Source: Lachnospiraceae bacterium UBA3632
Lineage (GTDB): Bacteria > Bacillota > Clostridia > Lachnospirales > Lachnospiraceae
DNA: 5,640 nucleotides
NCBI GenBank assembly: GCA_002373975.1
Contig: DFKZ01000032.1
Location: 1 to 5,640 of the forward strand
Reading direction: 5' to 3'
The notes under the pieces were generated by a model. It was not told where the DNA came from. It was given only the letters and a program-made list of their open reading frames with translations, and made no database searches. This document shows positions 1 through 5,640 of the stretch, in pieces; the stretch's first letter is position 1; the number at the start of each line of letters is the position of its first letter. Both the position numbers and the translations under genes were made by a program.

Positions 1-418
1 CCATCCTGAACCTGATATAAAGATGCCTGTCTTCGGTCGTACTGTCAAGCGTCCCTATTACTGTCTCTCCGGTTTTTGACATCTTTTTGCAGTCGATTGA
101 GATACCGGGACGTGCAAACTGTTTCTCGCTGGAGGATTGAACAGTCTTGTCAACTGCCCCGTCCTTCAGCATCCTCCCGTATATCACACCGTTTTTGATG
201 AAGATATCAGCCGTATAGTCTCCGGCCCGGGACATCTCATTGATACGGCTCTCAGCCACAAGCGACCTGACCTCAAGAGCCGTCGACTTCACACCAGCCC
301 TTGATACCCTGTTGTAGGATACAGCAATACCGGTACCGAGAATCGCTATTATGGCAATGACGACGATCAGCTCTATAAGGGTAAAGCCTTTGTTTTTGCT
401 GTTCTTCTTAACCTTCAT
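1..418 (-). CDS. GspH/FimT-like minor prepilin (3' end outside window)
   Basis: Small prepilin, 139 codons visible, open at base 1, so the C-terminus is missing. The start is the ATG at 418-416. The leader is 11 residues (MKVKKNSKNKG), followed by a textbook class III signal: cleavage after Gly11, Phe at +1 (F12), Glu at +5 (E16), then a hydrophobic helix IVVIAIIAILGTGIAV (residues 18-33). Prepilin peptidase should cut and N-methylate it, and the helix would pack into a filament core. After the helix, residues 40-65 look like a second amphipathic helix (ALEVRSLVAESRINEMSRAG), followed by short strand-like segments (ADIFIKNGVIYGRML). That pattern resembles GspH/FimT-type minor pilins rather than a major pilin, but subfamily assignment is tentative. 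The start overlaps the end of the upstream PilX-like gene by 11 nt, and only a weak GGAAA-type SD precedes it, so translational coupling is likely. The prepilin call is very secure; the GspH/FimT label is moderate. Confidence 0.9.
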   Translation of the reverse strand, partial: MKVKKNSKNKGFTLIELIVVIAIIAILGTGIAVSYNRVSRAGVKSTALEVRSLVAESRINEMSRAGDYTADIFIKNGVIYGRMLKDGAVDKTVQSSSEKQFARPGISIDCKKMSKTGETVIGTLDSTTEDRHLYIRFRM

Positions 419-2879
419 TCTTTTTCCAATTTTCAAAGATAACCTGTTGGTCTATGTTCCAGTCATCGTCACCGGTAGGAACAGAATTCCTGTAAAAGCC
501 GGAGTTTTTCAGGATGGTGGAGGGCTTTTGATTATCGCTGGTCCCGGTATTTCCGCCACCAAGGGTGGTATGTGCCGCTCCGGGATAGATCGCTCCACTG
601 CACATGATCATGATACCCCCGTTCCCCCCGTTCAATACAACATCGCCGTCGCATATAACGAGCTGCAGGGTATCATCGGCCTTAGTACATGTGTTATGGT
701 CAGTTGCTGTATCCACCTGTACATCATTGGTCGTACGAAAAACCTCAGATTTGTCATTCACATAGAGATCCGCGGAAGAAATAATGAATTCCACTCCGGC
801 AGTATCCACCCCTGCCAGTTTAGGATCAGTCTTTTTTACAGTTACCAACCGGTATGTATCACCAGGTCCGCCATCTGTTATCTCAATATCCGTATATCCG
901 GTAATACTCTTAAGATAATCGAGATCCCCATTGTTAATAAATTCCCTGAGCTTTTCCACGTCAATATTGTAATAGAAAGGAGACATATTGTCCTGTGAAA
1001 CAGTAGGCATCATGGTCTGGGAGATCTTCATGTAGCTATCAAGAAAGCTGCTGTCAACCGGTCCCTTTCCTCCTACGGAAGCAATGCTCCCGCTTTCATT
1101 TGGAATGAATTCGGTTCCATCCAGTGCAAAGATGTTCGCGCTATTATATCTGATCTCGGCATAGTCATTCAGATATTTCGTGATATCCTGACCAAGGTTT
1201 GAAGAAAGATATTCCTTGAAATAGTTGTTGGCATCAGTTCTGTTATCAAATTTAAAGAAGCAGTAAACCGCATAATTATTGCTTGGAGGATTAAGATTTT
1301 TGACGAAAAAGCTTAGGTTTCCTGCATTATTGAGATTGTAGCTGCTGGCATATCTATCCTGCCCGTTTACCTTGAAAAGCGGTCGGGTGGAGAGGTAATT
1401 GTTGTCTATTATCCTGTTCTCCAACTCGGTAATTTTCGTATTAAGCTCGTCACGGGAACCCGCAGTCAGAAGCATGGGGTTTGATCCTTTTTCAAAAAAA
1501 TTGGCCGGTGCGAGATATATGAGCTGCTCCTTTGTGGAGGCTATGGAGGAACCCATGGAAAGCCCCTCTCCGACCAGTTCATCACCTACAACATAGGCTG
1601 TTCCGCTGAGGCTCAGCTGCCTGCAGCCATTAAGATCAAGGATCGCTCTCCCGTCCGTTCCCTTTGTAGTCTTTTGCGGGAAGATGATCGCACTCGAATA
1701 TTCAGAAAAATCATCAAGCTCCCTTCCTAAAGGCTTCGTGCTGTTGCCGAATCCATAGTAAGTTCCAGTAATGAGAGCCTGCCCCTCCTCCGAAAGAGAA
1801 AGATCGTCAGCGATATAGAAAGTATTTCTCTTACCGCTTACCACATTATTCAATGCAGTTTTCTGCACATCGGTCCTTACACCTGAAAGATCAGCCTCGT
1901 CTTTTCCTGTATACGTTTTGCAAGTCTCTTCATCTGTTCCTATAAACCTGCCTTTTTCCTTGACTTCAATATCCTTCGCCCAGATCTCGGTTCCATTTCC
2001 TGTATACAATTTGGCAGTGTCAGAAACAGTTATTTTTCCTTCTGTTGTAAAATCATCCCTCTTCACAGCACCAACATAAATCTTGCTTCCATCCTTAAGG
2101 ACCAAAGATTTGTTTTGTGAAACATTGATATCGCCAAAGAAAGCATCACCGTCGATCACAAGAGCATTACTTTTATCTCTTGCGTTCGCCGCTGTATCAA
2201 TCCCCTTGTCCGCTATCATGACAAACCTTTCAAGGGGATTTGCGCTGTTGTCTCCATAGATCACAACCTGGGGCATCATGAGCTTGATGTCGGTAGAGAC
2301 ATGGGAGGTATAGCCCTGATCGGTGAACTCGACCTTGAGCCCCTTTATCGTGACATCAATAAGACCCTCCGAATTCTGAACGAGTTCGAAAGAAGGATCC
2401 GAGTCATTCATAATCGTGACTTTGCTCTTCAAGGCATCGTCGACGAAACTCAAAATACCCTCTTTTTTGATCTTTCCTGTGGCTTTTCCGGAAACTATCC
2501 CCGAACTTTCCAGGACAAAAAGATTCTTGGCGGATTCGTATTGGTAATTGTAGAAGGAATTCCTGTAAGTATCGGCAAAAATCTGGGTAATATCAGAAGA
2601 AGGATCATTAAATACCAAAAGAGCCTTCTCATATCCGTCCTTTGCGCATTTCGAGACCACATTTTGGAAACCGGTCTTGATCTCTTCCATCGCATTGTCA
2701 ACGGTATAAAAGGCAGTGTTTGCCCTCTTTGAAGTGGTCTTTACATTGTAAGCCGTAAAAGAAGAATAAACGATGGCTGTGGAAAGCACAGTAAGAAAGA
2801 GCATAGCCACAATGACTATGAAAAAGCTGGCTCCTTTATTGTTCTTCCTGAGTTTTTTCAGCTTAGTGAAAAAGGTCAT
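408..2879 (-). CDS. Very large PilX/GspK-like minor prepilin, possible tip protein
   Basis: Protein of 823 aa. The N-terminus (residues 1-60) is pilin-like: a basic leader ending KNNKG at 16, then ASFFIVIVAMLFLTVLSTAI, then a polar helix (TTSKRANTAFYTVDNAMEEI) typical of PilX N-terminal domains. If cut after Gly16, the +1 residue is Ala and +5 is Ile, so the conserved Glu5 is absent, as in GspK-type tip pseudopilins. The remaining ~770 residues should be outside the membrane. Residues ~240-314 and ~397-430 are runs of short alternating strands with Gly/Asp turns, suggesting a beta-solenoid. Residues ~521-560 look like a mixed strand/helix module. The C-terminus (740-780) is Gly-rich (DGDVVLNGGNGGIMIMCSG). 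Seven cysteines (78, 320, 419, 540, 731, 743, 760) could form disulfides. Known PilX/GspK proteins are usually much shorter (roughly 170-350 aa). The start at 2879 overlaps the preceding stop as ATGA and has SD GGGGTGAG 6 nt upstream. A role as tip or adhesin component is inference; no recognised adhesin domain is visible. Confidence 0.85.
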   Translation of the reverse strand: MTFFTKLKKLRKNNKGASFFIVIVAMLFLTVLSTAIVYSSFTAYNVKTTSKRANTAFYTVDNAMEEIKTGFQNVVSKCAKDGYEKALLVFNDPSSDITQIFADTYRNSFYNYQYESAKNLFVLESSGIVSGKATGKIKKEGILSFVDDALKSKVTIMNDSDPSFELVQNSEGLIDVTIKGLKVEFTDQGYTSHVSTDIKLMMPQVVIYGDNSANPLERFVMIADKGIDTAANARDKSNALVIDGDAFFGDINVSQNKSLVLKDGSKIYVGAVKRDDFTTEGKITVSDTAKLYTGNGTEIWAKDIEVKEKGRFIGTDEETCKTYTGKDEADLSGVRTDVQKTALNNVVSGKRNTFYIADDLSLSEEGQALITGTYYGFGNSTKPLGRELDDFSEYSSAIIFPQKTTKGTDGRAILDLNGCRQLSLSGTAYVVGDELVGEGLSMGSSIASTKEQLIYLAPANFFEKGSNPMLLTAGSRDELNTKITELENRIIDNNYLSTRPLFKVNGQDRYASSYNLNNAGNLSFFVKNLNPPSNNYAVYCFFKFDNRTDANNYFKEYLSSNLGQDITKYLNDYAEIRYNSANIFALDGTEFIPNESGSIASVGGKGPVDSSFLDSYMKISQTMMPTVSQDNMSPFYYNIDVEKLREFINNGDLDYLKSITGYTDIEITDGGPGDTYRLVTVKKTDPKLAGVDTAGVEFIISSADLYVNDKSEVFRTTNDVQVDTATDHNTCTKADDTLQLVICDGDVVLNGGNGGIMIMCSGAIYPGAAHTTLGGGNTGTSDNQKPSTILKNSGFYRNSVPTGDDDWNIDQQVIFENWKKNEG
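425..427 (-). promoter_or_regulatory. Weak ribosome binding site of the GspH/FimT-like gene
   Basis: Only GGA (within TTGGAAAAAGA) is found 6 nt before the ATG at 418, inside the 3' end of the PilX-like gene. The weak SD plus the 11-nt gene overlap suggest that initiation depends on ribosomes finishing the upstream gene. Confidence 0.4.
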
Positions 2880-4258
2880 CTCAATCTCACCCCGCTTATC
2901 TCATACACAGGCTTTTCAGCCGAAACATCATGAAGAGTGCCCGTGGGCAAAAATACTGAAACACTGTAGCCGTAAATCCTGTAAGCATCAGAAGTGGCAA
3001 CGTAATTATAATTCTTGTCATTGAGATCCACCGGAACATAGAAATGATCCGTGCCGTTCGCACTATATGTGTTAATAAGCCTGAAGTTTCCGGAAATCTT
3101 CCTTCCTTCCTGTCCTGAAATATGAGACCGGTTGATGTTCGTCTTCACATTCAGATACATCTGTGAAGTAGCAGGATGACTCTCTATCACCTCGACGCTG
3201 CCTGAATAGCCGATCTCGTCTATCTCGTCTTGGGGAAGGGTCTGGCCTATCACATAGAAATTTCCGGGTATATTAAGCGTATTGTGAATAGTTATCTCAT
3301 CTTTTATCAATCCCTTTCCTGCGTAATCAGGATTGAAGAAGAGATAATAATTGAACCTGTTCTTCGTAGGATCCGTAAATTCAGAATACAGTCCTATATT
3401 TGTATCCTTTACAGTCACAATTGCAGGTCCGGCGGAATTTCCCGAAATTGTAGTGCCCCCCGATTCATAGGAATAAGAATAATTGATAACATACGAGTAG
3501 ACCGTCCTTACTGAAAGATAGTCAACATCGGGACCTCCACTGGTAGAGACTGTATTCTTATAGATATATACATCTATTGACCTTTCGTGAGATATTTCAG
3601 AAACCGATCCGGCCGGATAGCCTCCTTCAATTTCAATCTTGCTCAATGCCTCAGATAGCGGCGATCCAGCCCCGCCTCTGGGTTCTGAATAGTTGTAATC
3701 CGTGGCCTGGGATATAGTAACATTTTCCTTGTTTCTTTCTGAAAGGAAATCATTGTATGAGTCAGTATCATCCGCAACCTTGTTCGGATCTATTGATATT
3801 ACCGCATCATATTTCTTCCCGCCGGAGGAGTAGTTGTTGATCTGGAATGCAAGGCGGCCTGAACTAATCACAGCAAGTCTGTCGCCGTTTTTCGTGATCG
3901 GGATTATATCGGATGCGTGGAGAGAAAACATATTAGCAAGCTTTTCGAGATCTTCATCACTGAAAGTCTGACTGGCTGCATTCGTCTTCTTTACCCCCGT
4001 GATCTTGAAATCATCTGAAAGAACCGCCCCTCTGATGGTCTCCGCAATCGACGATGCCGCATCATTCGTATTCTGAACAGTCCGGGCGTTTGAGTTCAGC
4101 TTGTAGGAAGTCGCGAACATATTCATTATGGGCATGATGATCACAGCGAGGATCGCTATTGAAATAATAAGCTCAAGAAGCGTAAAGCCGCCGTTGTTCA
4201 GCTGCCTTGACGCTACTTTTCCGCTCTTTCGTTTTTCATGGATTTTTTTAAGAAACAT
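2876..4258 (-). CDS. Large prepilin-type minor pilin (PilV/PilW/GspI-J-like), 460 aa
   Basis: Membrane-anchored prepilin expected to be processed by prepilin peptidase. The leader is 24 residues, basic and rather long, ending LNNGG. Cleavage after Gly24 gives Phe at +1 (F25) and Glu at +5 (E29), followed by the helix LIISIAILAVIIMPIMNMFA (30-49). Residues 50-80 continue as a polar helix (TVQNTNDAASSIAETIRGAV), the pattern of PilV/PilW/GspI-J minor pilins. The rest (~81-460) is a large, mostly strand-rich extracellular region with Tyr/Ser-rich stretches (TVYSYVINYSYSYESGG, 252-268) and no cysteine at all. It ends in a final strand pair (YSVSVFLPTG, then PVYEISGVRLR) like many pilin beta-sheets. 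The length is roughly double that of common minor pilins. ATG 4258 is chosen because no later in-frame ATG precedes the signal, and GAGAGAGGG lies 11 nt upstream. The stop overlaps the next start as ATGA. The prepilin call is secure; which minor pilin it corresponds to is uncertain. Confidence 0.9.
   Translation of the reverse strand: MFLKKIHEKRKSGKVASRQLNNGGFTLLELIISIAILAVIIMPIMNMFATSYKLNSNARTVQNTNDAASSIAETIRGAVLSDDFKITGVKKTNAASQTFSDEDLEKLANMFSLHASDIIPITKNGDRLAVISSGRLAFQINNYSSGGKKYDAVISIDPNKVADDTDSYNDFLSERNKENVTISQATDYNYSEPRGGAGSPLSEALSKIEIEGGYPAGSVSEISHERSIDVYIYKNTVSTSGGPDVDYLSVRTVYSYVINYSYSYESGGTTISGNSAGPAIVTVKDTNIGLYSEFTDPTKNRFNYYLFFNPDYAGKGLIKDEITIHNTLNIPGNFYVIGQTLPQDEIDEIGYSGSVEVIESHPATSQMYLNVKTNINRSHISGQEGRKISGNFRLINTYSANGTDHFYVPVDLNDKNYNYVATSDAYRIYGYSVSVFLPTGTLHDVSAEKPVYEISGVRLR
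2886..2893 (-). promoter_or_regulatory. Ribosome binding site of the PilX-like gene inside the upstream gene
   Basis: GGGGTGAG on the minus strand ends 6 nt before the ATG at 2879 and lies within the last codons of the 460-aa prepilin gene. Together with the ATGA stop/start overlap it supports translational coupling and the chosen start. Confidence 0.6.
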
Positions 4259-4269
4259 CCTGTGAAAAA

Positions 4270-4278
4270 CCCTCTCTC
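4270..4278 (-). promoter_or_regulatory. Ribosome binding site of the 460-aa prepilin gene
   Basis: GAGAGAGGG on the minus strand lies 11 nt before the ATG at 4258, slightly longer spacing than usual. It is the best SD in the 39-nt gap between the PilO-like and prepilin genes. An out-of-frame ATG at 4280 overlaps it and is not a credible start. Confidence 0.55.
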
Positions 4279-4297
4279 ATACTATAATTCTTGAAAA

Positions 4298-5068
4298 TTA
4301 TCTGCCAGGCTGGGCTGCCTGATTTGCCGCTGCAGCTGCAGCCTGTGCAGCCGCGAGCGCCGCCGCCTCAGCTGCCGAAGTGGTATTTCCGGTGGTACCT
4401 GCGAAGATATCAGGCGTTCCGCGGGTGATACCACCGATATTGCGGTTCCTTGCAGGCGCATCCTTGTAATTAAGTGAATACATATCTATCATGGCACTGA
4501 CATTAAGTTCCGGTCCTTCCCCGGCATTGTAGGTGGCCGAGAAGGAAGGAAGGCTCGTGTAGTAGTTTGTAGTATAGACATAAGTGATCAGCTTCTTCAG
4601 CGCCTCATAATTCATCTGTCCCTCGATTGAAAGGCTTGTACGATAGGCCTTCATTGGAACTGCCGCGGCAGCCTTGTCCACATTCTCGGGAGTCACGCCG
4701 TTGAATTCAAGGAGGAGCATGGGATCTGAAAACCCTATGCTGCTCTCATCAAGCCCCACATTGCTCTCGAGCGCCATCGAGTCAGCGTAGAGGACCATAT
4801 CCTCATATCTCACCTCGGAAGGAAGCCTCTTCATGGTGTCGGCGATCATCTTTTTGTCGGTCGCCGTCTTGGTCCGGTATTCCTCCATATGCTCGGCGTA
4901 GCCCCTGTATTCAGTCAGAGTAGGCTGAAGCGCGGCCGTTGCAGCCTCAGCGGCTTCCTTTTGCTCTGTGAATCTCTGATACAAAAACAAATAGCATATA
5001 AGTAGGACCGCTACACCTATCAGGACGATTATTAGCTTTTTTAAATTATCCGATAAACCCTTCTGCAT
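4298..5068 (-). CDS. pilO: PilO-like type IV pilus inner-platform protein with Ala-rich tail
   Basis: 256-aa bitopic membrane protein. A short cytoplasmic end (1-11) precedes one transmembrane helix (LIIVLIGVAVLLICYLFLY, 12-30), then a Glu/Ala-rich coiled coil (~31-80), then RLPSEV at 81-86, the hinge-like 'LP.E' seen in PilO/GspM proteins. Residues ~87-200 alternate helices and strands as in the PilO ferredoxin-like fold (MVLYADSMALESNVGL; ALKKLITYVYTTNYYTSLPS). PilO pairs with PilN to form the assembly/alignment platform between the cytoplasmic PilM-motor side and the pilus. The gene follows the PilN-like gene by 15 nt, the standard N-O order. The oddity is the C-terminus: after a Gly/Thr linker, residues 231-252 hold 16 alanines in 22 positions, a tail I do not associate with canonical PilO. 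The length before the tail (~205-225 aa) is normal for the family. Identification rests on architecture and gene order; overall sequence conservation in this family is low. Confidence 0.82.
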   Translation of the reverse strand: MQKGLSDNLKKLIIVLIGVAVLLICYLFLYQRFTEQKEAAEAATAALQPTLTEYRGYAEHMEEYRTKTATDKKMIADTMKRLPSEVRYEDMVLYADSMALESNVGLDESSIGFSDPMLLLEFNGVTPENVDKAAAAVPMKAYRTSLSIEGQMNYEALKKLITYVYTTNYYTSLPSFSATYNAGEGPELNVSAMIDMYSLNYKDAPARNRNIGGITRGTPDIFAGTTGNTTSAAEAAALAAAQAAAAAANQAAQPGR

Positions 5069-5073
5069 TTTCT

Positions 5074-5083
5074 CTCCCCTCCC
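5074..5083 (-). promoter_or_regulatory. Strong ribosome binding site of the pilO-like gene
   Basis: On the minus strand, GGGAGGGGAG follows directly after the TAA stop of the PilN-like gene and ends 5 nt before the ATG at 5068. The 15-nt gap consists almost entirely of this purine-rich SD, which supports both the chosen start and co-translation in one operon. Confidence 0.8.
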
Positions 5084-5640
5084 TTACTGCGGCTGAGCTT
5101 CCGCTTGGGAAGTATCAGTACTCTGCTCTGCGGAATTCGTTTCTTCAGTGATCAGCGGATAAGTAGCTGTCAGAGAGAAATGCTGTCTCGCCTGTCCGGT
5201 TACCGAATCGACCTCCTCGGAAACGCCTGAAACAGAGATAATGTCAAAGGACTCAAATGTCCTGAATGTATTTATCACATCGGCGACCTCAGGCAGAGTG
5301 TTGACTGTAAAGTCAAGAGATACCCCGTCTGTAGCAGCGGTAAGAGACATTGTAAGAACAGACGCGGGAAGCTTCTTTTCAAGCTCGTTCAAAAAGTCCC
5401 TCATATTCTGGTTCTGATTGAGGGCGCTGTCAACGACAACCTTCAGATTCCCCGCATTCGCTTCATACACCAAGAACTCATCATGCGCCACCTTCGCGGG
5501 CTCAAGGGAGGCGAGCTCCGCCTCGGCCTCGAGGAGCTCTGTCTGGGCGCTCATATAACCGATGAAGGAAGTGAGGGCGAGGACGACACCGACGGCTATC
5601 AGCCCTATCATGATTATAAAGGCCGTGTTCGTGGAAAAGC
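5084..5640 (-). CDS. pilN: PilN-like type IV pilus assembly protein (5' end outside window)
   Basis: 184 residues are visible, and the reading frame stays open through base 5638, so the gene begins beyond the right edge. The ATG at 5611 falls inside the transmembrane helix (FSTNTAFII before it, MIGLIAVGVVLALTSFIGY after it) and is not a credible start. The cytoplasmic N-terminus, where PilN proteins carry the PilM-binding motif, is therefore not seen. After the helix comes a coiled coil (~30-75, AQTELLEAEAELASLEP), then 'LEKKLPASVLTMSLTAATDG' and a ferredoxin-like pattern (VSLDFTVNTLPEVADVINTF; FDIISVSGV), the usual PilN/GspL-C periplasmic fold. PilN partners PilO and transmits motor signals from PilM. 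The last 21 residues (TEETNSAEQSTDTSQAEAQPQ) are a polar, low-complexity tail. The call rests on the fold pattern plus the immediately following PilO-like gene; pilM is predicted just upstream but is not visible. Confidence 0.8.
   Translation of the reverse strand, partial: FSTNTAFIIMIGLIAVGVVLALTSFIGYMSAQTELLEAEAELASLEPAKVAHDEFLVYEANAGNLKVVVDSALNQNQNMRDFLNELEKKLPASVLTMSLTAATDGVSLDFTVNTLPEVADVINTFRTFESFDIISVSGVSEEVDSVTGQARQHFSLTATYPLITEETNSAEQSTDTSQAEAQPQ

Noticed and set aside
351..998. Plus-strand 215-codon open frame with a hydrophobic N-terminus
   Set aside because: It is antisense to the start of the GspH/FimT-like gene and the end of the PilX-like gene. Its hydrophobic start is the mirror of the pilin helix codons. 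It would overlap two well-supported genes and resembles no family.
1399..1596. Plus-strand 65-codon open frame
   Set aside because: Antisense within the PilX-like gene, ending in Ser/Pro/Thr-rich shadow sequence with no independent support.
2495..2701. Minus-strand 68-codon open frame
   Set aside because: It is an alternate frame inside the PilX-like gene; its composition (Arg/Trp/Met-rich) is typical of out-of-frame translation.
2301..2732. Plus-strand 143-codon open frame
   Set aside because: It lies entirely antisense within the PilX-like gene, with no SD and no recognisable protein features.
2773..3514. Plus-strand open frames at 2773-3024 and 3230-3514
   Set aside because: Both are antisense shadows of the 460-aa prepilin gene and the PilX-like start, with no supporting signals.
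4279..4297. Possible -10 box TATAGT in the 39-nt gap upstream of the 460-aa prepilin
   Set aside because: No TTGACA-like -35 lies at suitable spacing (CCTGGC is found there). An internal promoter cannot be supported.
4284..4301. Inverted repeat ATAATT-6 nt-AATTAT across the pilO stop codon
   Set aside because: The stem is only six A/T pairs and has no U-tract after it in the transcription direction, so it is too weak for a terminator. The operon clearly continues.
1..5640. Type II secretion (Gsp) operon instead of type IV pilus
   Set aside because: The H/K-like pseudopilins and PilN/PilO (GspL-C/GspM-like) would also fit a Gsp system. Separate single-pass PilN and PilO proteins and the apparent Gram-positive style favour T4P. 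It is not fully excluded, because no ATPase, secretin or PilM is visible.

Overview
All five genes in this window lie on the minus strand and read from the right edge to the left. They form one uninterrupted, tightly packed operon segment of a type IV pilus (T4P) or type IV filament assembly system. In transcription order they are: a PilN-like inner-platform protein (5' end outside the window), a PilO-like platform protein, a large class III-signal prepilin (460 aa), a very large PilX/GspK-like prepilin without the usual Glu at +5 (823 aa), and a short GspH/FimT-like prepilin whose 3' end lies beyond base 1. The last gene has an unmistakable prepilin N-terminus.

Layout, right to left: PilN-like 5640-5084 (partial); 15-nt gap with a strong Shine-Dalgarno (SD); PilO-like 5068-4298; 39-nt gap with an SD and no clear promoter or terminator; prepilin 4258-2876; 4-nt ATGA overlap; PilX-like 2879-408; 11-nt overlap; GspH/FimT-like prepilin 418-1 (partial). 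No gene-free stretch exceeds 39 nt. The plus-strand open frames are antisense shadows of these genes. I see no RNA genes, mobile elements, CRISPR or long repeats.

How the parts should work together (family knowledge plus inference): PilN and PilO are single-pass membrane proteins. Through coiled coils and ferredoxin-like domains they form the alignment/assembly platform that links the cytoplasmic PilM and motor ATPase to the growing pilus. The three prepilins would be cleaved by a prepilin peptidase (PilD) and could assemble into an initiation/tip complex comparable to GspH-I-J-K or the FimU-PilV-W-X set. The missing Glu5 in the 823-aa protein fits a K-like tip position, and its large extracellular region is a good candidate for a displayed tip module.

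Organism: strong AGGAGG-like SDs, moderate base composition and oversized minor pilins suggest a Gram-positive anaerobe of the Clostridia (perhaps Lachnospiraceae-like). This is inference from style only, because no taxonomic marker is present. The most unusual points are the size and beta-rich, probably solenoid-like region of the PilX-like protein, the polyalanine tail on PilO paired with a low-complexity tail on PilN, and the compact coupling of three very different-sized minor pilins.
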